A program made the position numbers and the translations under genes. Shown one piece after another: positions 1 through 10,903 of a DNA stretch of 64,000 nucleotides (position 1 is its first letter; each line of letters begins with the position of its first letter). This DNA is from Tubiluchus corallicola (Eukaryota; Priapulida; Priapulimorpha; Priapulimorphida; Tubiluchidae). The notes under the pieces are model-generated. The model had not been told where the DNA came from, did not search any database, and saw only the letters and a program-made list of their open reading frames with translations. The stretch spans positions 620,001-684,000 of the forward strand of contig JAQGDQ010000020.1 in NCBI GenBank assembly GCA_030141605.1, written 5' to 3'.

Positions 1-578
1 TACATTTATGCGAATTTTACGAATAGGGTCTGTCCATGAAGCAGGAATTCCACTAGACTAACGTCCGAGCACTCACATTGGATTCCCCGGCAATGGGATG
101 CAACTAAAATTCCGTTCATAATTGAGGCAAGTATACAGGCAAGTAAGAAAGCAGGCAACTTCTAAATTAAAATTAACCTTAATTTTATAAAACAAAAAGC
201 GGTTTCAAATTTTTAAAACATTATCTTAAGGTTATCGTAACGATATGCGCATTTCCGCACAAAAAATCAACACATGATAATAAAAGCGAAGTCGTGTTGC
301 TTGCAGCAACACACATGCACACACCCTACCGTTACTTCATAAATCAACATTCAAACTGGAAATTACTATAATTAATCGCGTTTGATCCATTCTAAGATGG
401 CAACAAAGATGCTTAATCAAACGAGTAAAGTTAAGAAAACTTCGACGACCTTCACATCACAGATGAACTATGTAACGTAATTTTTTGTAATTAACCGTGG
501 TCCGGTTTTCTCGTGACTGACTGTCATATTTGAAAAATAAAGTCTGTTTGTAAAGCCGAGTGAATCCAAGAGAAAACT
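1..578. other. Upstream flank of gene A, no gene seen
   Basis: AT-rich sequence with no open frame of note and no recognisable repeat. It ends at the TATA-like box of gene A. Confidence 0.5.
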
Positions 579-587
579 TATATATAA
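579..587 (+). promoter_or_regulatory. TATA box of gene A
   Basis: The sequence TATATATAA lies 86 bp upstream of the gene A start codon. Genes B and C have TATA-like boxes at nearly the same distance, which supports a shared promoter layout and a short 5' UTR of roughly 60 nt. Confidence 0.55.
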
Positions 588-672
588 GCAACATTGTACA
601 AGAACAAGCAGCCATAATTAATCAATCTATAACCAAACTTGGTCTTGTTTTCTTATTGCTCGACAGTACAAG

Positions 673-3107
673 ATGAAGGTATTCGTATTTTTCCTCTGCA
701 TTACAGTAAGTAGACATATAAATTACAATAGTATAGTAACTAGTTATTTTCGTATATTGTAAAAAAGTTCGTAAGTATTAACATTACAGTTGGTTAGAGC
801 ACAGCGCACATATGGGGTTCGGTATTTCTTGTGTGAAAATGGTTTTATTTTAAATTGACCAATTGAGTAAATGCATTTAATCATTGCTTTTCCAATATAT
901 ACTACTTTATTGTGCCTAATGCAATTTAAGGTCAGGGAAATAACTGCAAGACAAAAGTTGAGCGACACCAAGCATTGTCAGAAAAAGTGACCTCCAGGAG
1001 TACTTCGCGGGGCTGGGGTTCGCTGCTATTTACGTATTTCAGGAAGAGTGTATGTTTGCATCCAGACATGGCTAAGACACCTCTGTCGGTTCCGTCTCTC
1101 ATGTTAGACGTGATAATGAGCTGGGTTCCAGTCACACCACAACCTCGTTCATTAAATAGGCATCCTGTCACTGAGTGCTGAATTACACAAAAAGTTATTT
1201 TTATGTCTTATACGTTTATTGTTTACACAATAATATGGAAAAAATACAGACTGATTTCATGATTTGTAATAAGTAAATATGCGACAAATTTTTACACAGT
1301 TGTTTTTCTTTTCTCACTGAAATTATAATTCGTTGATGAGAGTCGTTTGTTGCCTGTTTGTTCTTTCTATTTTTCACGTGTTTTACAACACCTAGAAAAA
1401 ACTGTGTGCAATTAATCAAACAATTATGCAAACTGCAAGCTCTGTTAAACTCTGCTGTTTCGGACTTCAGGTCACCTTTGCTTATTCCTATGGCGGGCGA
1501 CGAAATAGCCACGACGACAAAGGCGTTTACGCTTGGAATACGTCGACGTCAAGCAATGGGGTCACTCATTTGAAACAGTTCCAGGTATCACCCAGCCAGA
1601 AGTCCAGTAGTACACCATATAAGACATTTGGAAGCCGTGGGCAGCAGCAAAAATCAAATGCTTTTGATGATAACGGGCTGCCCACTAGAGTCCTGGAGCA
1701 TCCCACTGCGCAGTTCCGGTCAGACATCATCCAAGGACAGCTTGCGGATGACGACGAATCATTTAACCTTTATAAAAGAAAACTGTATTACGATATTCCC
1801 AAGGATGAGAAATTCGGATCAAAAGAAGCAGCCATGGCTTACCTGAATGCTGACAAGGACATTCGACAAGATGTCTACCTACGCAAAGCAAGACTGGACA
1901 AATATCAAGGTCCCTTGTGGCGTCATTACCAGAGAAGCGACCTCTATGAGAACAATCCAGAAAGTCGATATTATGGGAATGCCGAGATTGGTAACCATAT
2001 CACTGACTTATCCGGTAGTGGAACGGGAAAGTAAGTACTGTGTTTACTATTTACAATGGGTTGTCATTCTTTAGGGAAGAAATTTGTAATTGTAATGTTT
2101 TGGCGATTTTGTTCACAATCCACTACAGGGAGCAGTTTGCGAATGCATTGTGTCTTTCTGGAAAGCTTACAGTGACTCCAATAATCTCTAAACTAATACG
2201 TCCTTTTACTGTTAAGAATGTATGCTGGGCATAAAGTTTATATGCTTGACGAACCGATTTAAATGAGCATTGCACTTTGTAGTAAAAACAAATGTATCAA
2301 ACATTACATAAACACTTCTTATATTCTGTTTGAAGCTCGTTAACTATATTTTTTATGGTTTAAGCACGGTAACACATCAACTGAGTGTATTCGTTCACCA
2401 CGTAAGTCACCATTTCGTATTTATTTACTGACTGTCAGTTGATTAACTATCAGCTTCACGGCCGCTAAGCTGCTGTTTTGCTGAAACGTTAATTACATTA
2501 CTTTAGCGGCTAAACAACAGGTAGTCATTTTATTGGCCCTGGCTCATCAGTTACTTTGACTAATTACCAACAATCAAACCGTACTCAATGATAACAATTT
2601 TATTGGGTATGCTAATAATTATGTTGAGTAACTTGATCCATTGCCAAGTAGAAGCAGAGATATAGATGCTGGTACTATTTAGTCAAGCGTATTCAGCATG
2701 ATTTGCACTTCATTTTCTTTGTTTGTTGGTTTATCTGTTTGCATTTGTTTGTTCATCCTTCGTGTGCTGCTTACAACTTTAGTGCTTTGCTAACTTATGT
2801 TACATGTTTTACCTTTATTTTCAGTTACCGTAGGCAGTTGAGTTTTCAAAACGGAGAAGAAAATGGAAGCTACGTGAGAGCGATTGATTACAGAAGCAGA
2901 CCAGAGTTTGATGACAAAGATGACGGGGAGATCCTTCCGGATCGCAGCTTTTTCACTAATTACGGCCGTTTTGGTTCAGCGCGTGGAACAAAAACGCATT
3001 CCAGTCAGGCAAAAAAGATAACTTTTGGACTTCCCCATTATGGATCTCTTTCTGATGTGCGTCCAACTGCGAAACGATATACGAAAACTTATTCTAGAAG
3101 ATATTAA
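673..3107 (+). CDS. Secreted protein of unknown family with YYDIP motif (gene A)
   Basis: Three exons: 673-705, 1471-2030 and 2825-3107, giving 291 aa. Donors are GTAAGT at 706 and 2031; acceptors are TTCAG ending at 1470 and 2824. Intron phases are 0 and 2. The N-terminus, MKVFVFFLCIT followed by VTFA, is a good signal peptide with likely cleavage before YSYGG, so the product should be secreted. The mature protein is highly charged and Tyr-rich, with no transmembrane segment and almost no Cys. Shared with genes B and C are NGLPxRVLxHP (A and B only), YYDIP (residues 117-121), a Gly-rich stretch just before intron 2, Tyr-Arg-Arg just after it, and LPDR followed by SFFTN near the end. The C-terminus is basic (ends SRRY). 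An AATAAA at 3462-3467 could end the transcript. I do not recognise the family, and matrix, mucus or defence roles would be guesses. The exon model is well supported by the paralogues. Confidence 0.8.
932..1260 (-). CDS. Possible small secreted Cys-containing protein, antisense in intron 1 of gene A
   Basis: Two-exon model on the minus strand: 1227-1260 and 932-1170, joined across a 56-bp GT-AG intron (donor GTAAAC, acceptor CTCAG), giving 90 aa. Exon 1 encodes MKSVCIFSILLL and exon 2 continues in phase 1 with TGCLFNERGCGVTG, which reads as a typical signal peptide followed by a mature chain with about four Cys. The open frame of exon 2 is long and visibly more GC-rich than the surrounding intron. 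An AATAAA lies about 20 bp after the stop. I do not recognise the protein. The alternative is that exon 2 is a terminal exon or gene fragment whose true upstream exon I have not found; an earlier acceptor at about 1176 gives the same reading frame in exon 2 but does not join to exon 1 in phase. Confidence 0.35.
2031..2824 (+). other. Intron 2 of gene A, no other feature
   Basis: AT-rich intron sequence with a pyrimidine-rich stretch before the acceptor. No nested gene or repeat is evident. Confidence 0.5.
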
Positions 3108-3740
3108 CATGTTTCTTAATTCTCGTTATACTACAAAAACATTTCTTAAAGCGACAGTCACTTGTGCTAGACTGCTAGTACAGATAGAAGTATATGTATC
3201 ATTATTAATATTTTTAGTATAGTTGTTTGTAGCATAGTGAACTTGACGCATTCACTCTAAATTGTGTTGTGGTGTAATGACGTATTGCAAAAAATTTTGA
3301 ATTTTTTTAAAAAAAGCTCCGTGCGTTGCATAAGAAGCTATGGTGCTACAGTAATAGAGTGTACAAAAAACAATATTTATAAGCATAAGTGGTACTTAGA
3401 TTTATTGATTTTACCTGGTTAAGTAAATTACTCTTATTTATAAACTTATATAATATTACATAATAAAGTGAGCATAGTTTTCACTGATATTTGCTGAATG
3501 TAAATTGGCAATTGAGTTTGCTAACATTTTTAAAACAAGAATTTTAACTAAAACATTCTCTGAAAACTCTAATAACACACAAGGCTTAACGGTAAGCAAA
3601 TTACCATACAAATTATTCTTCATACTGTAAAAAACGAATTACTAATAAAAATGTGGAACTATATGAATTTTTCCTGAGAATAGAAAAGTGCTGAACAATA
3701 AAATACGTGCCCTGGTTTGTCTTTCATAATCACACAGCAT
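3108..3740. other. Convergent 3' flanks of genes A and B
   Basis: The two genes converge here, with only 633 bp between their stop codons. The stretch should hold both 3' UTRs. AATAAA at 3462-3467 on the plus strand fits gene A. I see no clear signal on the minus strand for gene B. Confidence 0.5.
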
Positions 3741-5211
3741 TTAAATAATATTAGGCGAGCCCAACCGTCTCTCTAATGCCCCAACTCTCTTCAAGTTGCC
3801 AAGATTGGGGATGCCAAATCTGTTAGAGTTGGCAGCAATTTCGGCGGCTTCCGCTTGTTCCTCCTCAGTTGGGAAGCGTCCTCTATTTGTGAAGAACAAC
3901 CGACCAGGAAGGGAAGAGCCATCGTCGTTCTCGTCGAAGCCAGGTCTGTATCTGTAGTCGAGAACTCTGTTGTATTTGCCCGATTCTGGTCCAAGAATAT
4001 AACCAAGGTTTCTGCGGTAGCTGAAAAACATCAGTAATGTAATTTTCTTGTCAAACTATCTACTTTATTTTAGCCGTTTTCTTACATTTCAGTCAAAATG
4101 TCTGAGTTTCACTGTGTTACTTTTTTTACTAACAATTATTTATCCTCAAGTTAGTCGTTTTGCCCCCTGCTGAAGATGCTCTTTGGGTTTAGGTTTAGAC
4201 CTTCAAATTCGTATTGAAAGTGCAATACTTTACAAGCCTACAGAAGGGCTTAGGACATGGAGCTTTCAGTCGGTCCGGCCAACCTGTTTCGCAATACGGT
4301 AATAAATCAACCAAATAAAAAAGTCTATCACTCGATCAATCAATAATTCATTCAATCAACCAATCAGTCAGTCAAAGAAACTGGCTAATCGTCTTATACC
4401 TTCCTACTCCGTGTCCCGTTAAAGCTGTCATGTGTTCTCCTTTCTCCTGATCGCTGAAAAACTGCTGTGCTGGTTTGTTTTCGAATTGTTCCCTCCTTTC
4501 AAACTGTCTCAGATTTGGACCATTGTAATCATCCAGTCTAGCACGGCGGAGATACGTATTGTGGCTAATTTCATCATCAATGTCCTTGTAAGTTGTAGCC
4601 CTCTCCTTGGACTTGAAGCGCTGGTCTTTGGGAATATCATAGTACAGGTTTCGATCAAAAAGGCTGAAGCGTTCGTCTTCGTCGGCAAGTTTTGCTCGTA
4701 CAGTGTCGGACGCATACTCGGCGTCCGGATGTTTTAGAACTCTTTCCGGTAAACCATTGCCCCGCATTTCCGTGTAGTATGATGGGGGCATGTACATAGC
4801 AGACGTGCTTATCTGCAAATACATTTTCCTTTTAGTAGTATAAATAAACTTCGAAATGAGTAAGTAACAGCTAATTAACACACAAGCAAAAATGGTTCAG
4901 GCATTTCAGCATTACGATTTTATCACGGGATTACACGTCAATTGTAAACCGCAATGATGCATTGAATTGCGTTATTTTCATGTAGCAAATACCATGTTTT
5001 ACAGATTTATTTCTGGTCACGATGTTAACTTTTTCAAAACATTTTCAAACCACTGTCAAACATTTTAATAAAATGAAATAAAGTTATAAGTAATTGGCAG
5101 CTAAATTTGTAATATTAAAAGTAACCTAAAATTTAGCTGAACTGGAATAAAAATTGACATAGAAATTTCACTTACCCATAGAAATGCAAAAAGTCCAACA
5201 AAAGCAAGCAT
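3741..5211 (-). CDS. Secreted protein of unknown family with YYDIP motif (gene B)
   Basis: Three exons on the minus strand: 5176-5211, 4400-4812 and 3741-4020, giving 242 aa. Donors are GTAAGT and GTATAA; acceptors are TTTGCAG and TTTTTCAG. Intron phases are 0 and 2, exactly as in gene A. The signal peptide is MLAFVGLFAFLW plus ISTSA, with cleavage probably before MYMPP. Compared with gene A, the N-terminal spacer after the signal peptide is about 48 residues shorter. The core aligns throughout: NGLPERVLKHP, LADEDERFSL, LYYDIPKDQRFKSKE (YYDIP at residues 69-73), the Gly-rich end of exon 2, SYRRNLGY after intron 2, then DYRYRPGF and LPGRLFFTN. Gene B lies tail-to-tail with gene A, so the pair looks like an inverted local duplication. 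The function is unknown; the chain is soluble, acidic or charged, and secreted. Confidence 0.8.
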
Positions 5212-5301
5212 GATTCCTGTCTTTTTTCTAACTTTGTTCTAACTCAACGTTGTTACCGCTGTCACCTCAGCTAACTGTGATACTGCAGTGATCGGATTTC
5301 A

Positions 5302-5309
5302 CTTTTATT
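5302..5309 (-). promoter_or_regulatory. TATA-like box of gene B
   Basis: On the minus strand the sequence reads AATAAAAG, 91-98 bp upstream of the gene B start codon. It is a weaker match than in genes A and C but lies at the same distance. Confidence 0.35.
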
Positions 5310-6477
5310 CTATTTCTCCAAGGCTTGACCTAATTAGTAGTTTTCTATTTGGCATCACGGATGACATCAGATCAACCTGATAAAGTTTGTGGGATGAACT
5401 GAAACAGGGCGATCAAGGTGAACCAGCGTCAGAACCTGGTAATTTCGGGATTCAATTGCAGGAATGACAAACAGGGTATCACTGTTTTCAAACCCGAAAC
5501 TAGCGCGTAATTACAGCTCACTCGTTGGCTGTAATTTTGATCAAATGACAATACATTAATTTGGTGAATTACTTGATGCTGAGGAGCGTTGATTAGGGGG
5601 TCAAAGACCATGGTTTGACCTTTCAGTAAGGCTAAAGGGAAAAGAACTACCCAGCTTACAACTGAGGCCGGTACGAGTTTGGATCGGCATACTGCCCAAC
5701 AGAAAATAAAACGCAGTAACTACAATTTTAACAGCATTGAGATTTTGATGCATTCTTACCAACAGATGGTGATCTAACTTCCTTTATAATGAAATTTCAT
5801 ACTTAGGCACTTGCTGTACAGAATATAAAAACAGTAAATTTTCGCCTTTGTTGCAGACTAAATAGCATTATCATCGTACACATTTATCTTCCACTCAATC
5901 ATAAACTTAAAAGAAGCTGTACTGCTAGTTGGCTATCTAGGAAAATTAAAGATCATTATCTACCAAGGCAGTAGGTTGTATTGAATCTATTTAATATTAC
6001 TTAGCAGTTAATTATATGCTCATGTTGTGTAGAAAATTTTATCTTCATTAGTACTTTCAAACGTCATGCAAAAATTTATTTGCATTTTTTTCAAAAGCAA
6101 AATTTTGTACTTCCTGCCCTTTATGCACGGCAGCATAGATTTTCTTATTACTCTTTTTAGTAATACTGCTTTTCAGATCGCTTTTAAAAATTTTCTTGTT
6201 AATAAAATTTGTTGCATGTATTGCGTTTTCTGCGTTGCCACACTGTAGCAAACTAGACTTTTGTCTATTTACCAGTGATGCCAATAGGTACTTTATTTAA
6301 AGCCATAATTATGTAGTCAGTAGATCAATAATTTTTTCATATAGAGAAACGTCAAGTTTGGTTCATATATCAGGTCCATACCAAGCAGTCGGAAATGAGT
6401 TACTAAGCTAACGTGTGCTAGGGCACTCCATGACAGGTTACCAAATCGTAAATCCTGTAAACGCCTACGAGGTAAAA
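5310..6477. other. Gene-free stretch
   Basis: AT-rich sequence with only short chance frames on both strands. I see nothing to annotate. Confidence 0.5.
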
Positions 6478-7310
6478 TGGTGATGATTTGGCTGGTTCAA
6501 TTCAGGACTTGCTGGAGGAATTCACCCAACTTCGTCAGTCATCAGTCTCGCTATAAAGTTCTGTGTAAAGGTGATCTCAACAAGCTCTTTAATTATGTTC
6601 GAAAGAAACGATGTCGTGCTAATGGGTATCCCCTTTAGAAGACGATACGGCTCTGTTATTACAGATGGCTAAAGCTAAGCCTAAACCCAATCTTTTGACA
6701 AATGCTTTGAATCCCATTTTGTTAAGGATAAAGGAGTGCTATTGTGGAAAGTAAGGTGCCGGTGCATGCATAGTTGACAGTTGTTGATTTCTTGTCAGCT
6801 GCAATTAAAAATGATAAGTGAACTGAAACCAGTGAACTGATGTAAAGAAAAAACTGAATCCGGACGGCATACCGGTGGCATTAAAAAACATGGCGAATAA
6901 TGTATGTGTTCCATTGTTACTTATATTTCAAAAGTCATTTATAGATGGCGTAATACTTGATGTTTGGAAACTGGCTGAAGATATACCTATTTACACAAAG
7001 GGAGATTGGCCAGTATAATACAGGCAAGTATCACTCACGTGTATAAGCCGTAAATTAATGGACATGTATATTGTTGATAGTGCGCTACACCTTTAAAAAA
7101 ACAAAAGATTTATTGTTAAAAGAGCAACATGGCTTTTATCAAAACGATCTCCTACAACTCAATTTCTTGAATGTTTATATGACGTTGGGATTATAATATT
7201 TGACGTCCACAAAACACTAAATAGTTCTCTTTTTTGCAGTAATAGCATATGAGTTTTACTGTAACATTCATAATTATGGCATTTTGGAAATTAAAATGAA
7301 CATTTAAATA
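6478..7310 (+). mobile_element. Decayed CR1/jockey-type LINE, reverse transcriptase fragment
   Basis: The clearest part, 6842-7078, translates to LNPDGIPVALKNMANNV, then VPLLLIFQKSF, VWKLAEDIPIYTKGD and, after an internal stop, VSLTCISRKLMD. This is the start of the fingers/palm region of a CR1/jockey-type reverse transcriptase. Matches continue in shifted frames: EQHGF near 7125 and HNYGILEIK near 7290. Upstream, 6530-6720 resembles the linker before the RT (FNYVRKKR, SFDKCFESHFVKDKG). Several stops and frameshifts make it a dead copy. No ends or target duplication were found. Confidence 0.7.
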
Positions 7311-8629
7311 AGCATGACTTTTCAGAAATTCTTTAAAGGCCTTATCCTAGTGTTGGATTCGGCTTGTAGAATCTCGGACGGTACCAGCAGTGGGTGCGAA
7401 AAATGGTAGGACTTTATAAACGCATTATTCAATCTTAGTTTAACAATTTGCAACAAATGCTTAACAAGAAATTGTATAATAATACTAGTACGATAATGGT
7501 CATTAACATTTCATACATTTACAAAACAGGGTGTTCAGAAGAAGTTATCAGACGCTTTATATTTTCTTTTCTCTATTCTTTCAACAAAAAAATGTTTGAA
7601 AATAGGCACAGATAAACTTTTTGCCAATTCTTTCAATTGAATTAGACGTGAATCCGAAACGGACTACTACACTAATTGCGTTTGCCATTTTCGCTACTTT
7701 CGTCAAAGCATTTCTGCCGATGACTAACACATGAGTTTCGAACATCAGCAAGTACTACCATTCAAATGTTTGTACTATGACTTCTAATTGTTGTTTCGGG
7801 TTCACGAAGATGCGTTATTTTTGCCTGTTGTAGCCCTGTAAAAATTTTGCATTGTTAAATCCATCAAATCTGTAATGAGTCGAAAGAGCCTCGGAGACGG
7901 AGCCAGTGTCGGTACCTTACATTGAGAAAGCCTCTCCCACCCCATGAGTAGCGAATAAGGGCTGCTGAAAAATTACATTGCTAATAATGAAAAAAATACT
8001 GGTCCATATGCTACTTGAATTACCACTAAACTTCAGATGGTCATCGAAGGAGCTCTTGGCGGATGAGATTTTGCGCTTTACTTTCTAAGGTTACTGTCGT
8101 CAAACAGCAACGGCGGTTCTTGTCAAAGATAAATAAAATAATTGTCAAAGGACCTTTTTGATACATGTAAGGACTTGCTGAGATTGGAGAAAAATTAAAA
8201 AGAAGATTAGAAACCAAAGTGCATAGTGATCTTTGAGACACCCCATAAATAGTTTGTATGGTGGCATTACAAAAACGAAGCTAGAGAAACATGCAAGTCA
8301 TTAAATTTGTCTTGAATAGTTTTATAGGTTTATAGCAATTCAAGAACTCGTTATCAATCGTGTTTAATTGTAACAAATGCTAGGAAACGGGCACGAGAAA
8401 ACACGGGCGAAAATTTATTTTCGGTGAGGAAAAGCTTTTTCTTCTGCTGAACAATACGTCAAGTGTAATGATAACTTTCAAAAATATGCAGATTACAGCT
8501 GCATATACTAAACAATATAATCACAAGGAAAAGCGTATCTGCGGGACCTGACGCAGGTTTATATTACATCTCGCGTACAAACCATTTGAGTACTGGAATC
8601 CATTGATAGTCTATTGGTGATAGCTGAAA
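7311..8629. other. Gene-free stretch
   Basis: No coding or RNA feature is supported. The first few hundred bases may hold further unrecognisable LINE sequence. Confidence 0.4.
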
Positions 8630-10345
8630 TCACGCTTTCAGAACATTAGTAAACTTCACAATAATGTTCTTTACACCATGCTGAATAAAAATCAGCCTCT
8701 CTTTCATAATTTTTTGTCATGGACATCACGTAATTTGTCACTCTTAGCTTTTGAAATTGGAGCCGTCTGTAAACGGCGTCCCCAAAGTACCTTTAATTCC
8801 ATTTAAATAACATTTTGAGGGGCGCCCCTAAAATAGCTCCCATATAAATTTATACGACACTTCAGACAACCAGTGAAGGCTAAATTTATAATTTATTTTC
8901 AAATTGGTGCATTTTTTAAAGGTTAAGTATTGCCCTTAATTAAGATACCCAAAAATCAATTTAAATCATATTCTGAGGCAATCAATGAAACTTTAGGAAA
9001 ATGTGTTCTTTACACCTTATTGGATAAAGATTAGTAGTTCTAATAATGAATTTGATGCCCTTAAAGTAAATAAAAATTTTTTAACCTAAATGTACCGTAA
9101 CAGATGACATTTTTAAATATATAGTTACGATTATTCATAGACTACAAGATTTTTCCAGTTGCCTCCTGTGCAGCTGTATGAATAAATCACCCATGTTTAA
9201 CTTTTCAAGAATTTCCGTATCTGGCACTTAGTCCCACAGATAGAGATGATATTATAGTATTGTCAAGATAGCAGAAATTATCAACAATGGGTATATCTAC
9301 TACATTAACCTGGAAAATACTTTGAGTAGGTGAGTCTGAGTGACACATTGTTAACTGTTTGCTTAGAATCAACAGTGATATCAAATTCTTTTGCTGTCAA
9401 AGCGAAAAGCAGTCGAGTAGGTTTTGAAAAGCTCTCTGTGTATTAGCAACGATGACAGTACCATCAGTTCTCTAATTGCTGTTGATTGTGAATTTTGTAA
9501 ACGCCCGCAATCTGGATAAATTGAAAAGTTGACCATCTGGATGTCCTTTTTACACAGTAAGGTGCAAAGAAAACTTTTGCAAAATTTGACAGATATTCTG
9601 AAAGACTGATTTAAATTGATATTGAGACTTTTTAGGGGCGCCCTCTACAAAAAAGCATAATTTGAAGACTTACGAATTAATTATAAATACATATATGTAA
9701 TGTTTATTGTTTATGCGCCATTGATGTTTATTCAGTAAGGAGTGAAGAACATTTTTGCAAAGTTTCATTGATGAGCTCAAAATGTAATTTACATTGAATT
9801 GGGGGGTACTTTTAGGGGCGCCCTTTACAAACGGCTCTGATTTAAAAACTTAAGAATAACTGATGAGTGATTTTCATGATCAAATTCGTTATTTAAGAGC
9901 CACTGATCTTTATTCATAAGAAGTAAAAAATGTTTTCGCAAAGTTTCATTGATATGCTAAAATGTGATTTAAATTGATTAATGGGGTGGAATTTTTTAGG
10001 AGTGCCTTCCACAAATGGCTTTCTCCAATTTAAAAAGCTTATGACTGATTTCCTTTACAAAATTCATTATTTAGGAGCCATTGATGAGCTCAAAATGTTA
10101 TTTACATTGATTTGGGGGTACTTTTAGGGGCGCCCTTTACAAACAGCTCTAATTCAAAAACTTAAGAATTACAAATACGTTATCTCCATGATTAAATTTA
10201 TTATTCAAGAGCCATTGATCTTTATTCAGTAAGGACTAAAGATCCTCCAGTAAGGTAGATCAAAGTTTCTTTTGGGGACGCCTCTACAAACGCCTCCAAT
10301 TAAAAAACTTAAGAGTGACAAACAAGTGATCTCCATTAGGCTGTC
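8630..10345. repeat. Inverted array of degenerate ~180-bp repeats (foldback-like)
   Basis: The right arm (about 9610-10345) holds several diverged head-to-tail copies marked by the box AGGGGCGCCCT at about 9633, 9813 and 10124, with weaker copies near 9997 and 10272. Each copy also carries forms of TTTATTCAGTAAGGA, GCAAAGTTTCATTGAT and CTCCAATT followed by CTTAAGA. The left arm (about 8630-9080) carries the same elements as the reverse complement, for example CGGCGTCCCCAAAGTACC at 8774 and ATCAATGAAACTTTAGG at 8982. A spacer of about 530 bp separates the arms. Long inverted arms built of tandem sub-repeats are typical of foldback elements; I saw no transposase. Confidence 0.6.
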
Positions 10346-10859
10346 AGTGGATATGCATTTCTCAAGTAGATTTTTGCAGTGCTAAAAAGTAAAAGAAAAA
10401 TGATAGCGAAAATAAAAAAATCGTAAATTAGAAAAATCATTAGATAGAAAAGTCAAAATAATAAGGACGACGTTAGCAAGGCAAGGTAGTCCTGGCAAAG
10501 ACAATAACAAAAAGATAAGAGACAGCAGATCAGATAATAAAGACAAAATATAAAAAAGTGAATTGCAACAAGACAACGGTTTTTAGTCAGCATATTAGTT
10601 TATTTGTTCAAAACACAATGTCATCAAACTGGTAAACATAGAATAGAAGGACATTGAGTTCTTTAGGTTATTGTTTAAAGCAAATTTATTTCTTGATTTT
10701 TGCTTGGTTTATGTAAGACGTATGTCAGTTACAATAAAAATTAATATTATTGTGAAAAGTAATTTAACATTTTTCGTCAGTCTAACATCAGTCTAGAAGC
10801 TCGTTTTGCAGTGCAGCTCGACATGTCTGCGAATTGATACAAAATCATATATAACATGA

Positions 10860-10865
10860 TTTATT
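10860..10865 (-). terminator. Poly(A) signal of gene C
   Basis: AATAAA on the minus strand, 38 bp past the gene C stop codon. Confidence 0.45.
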
Positions 10866-10903
10866 TTTAAAATTTCATAATTAATTTTATAATAATGTTC
10901 ATA

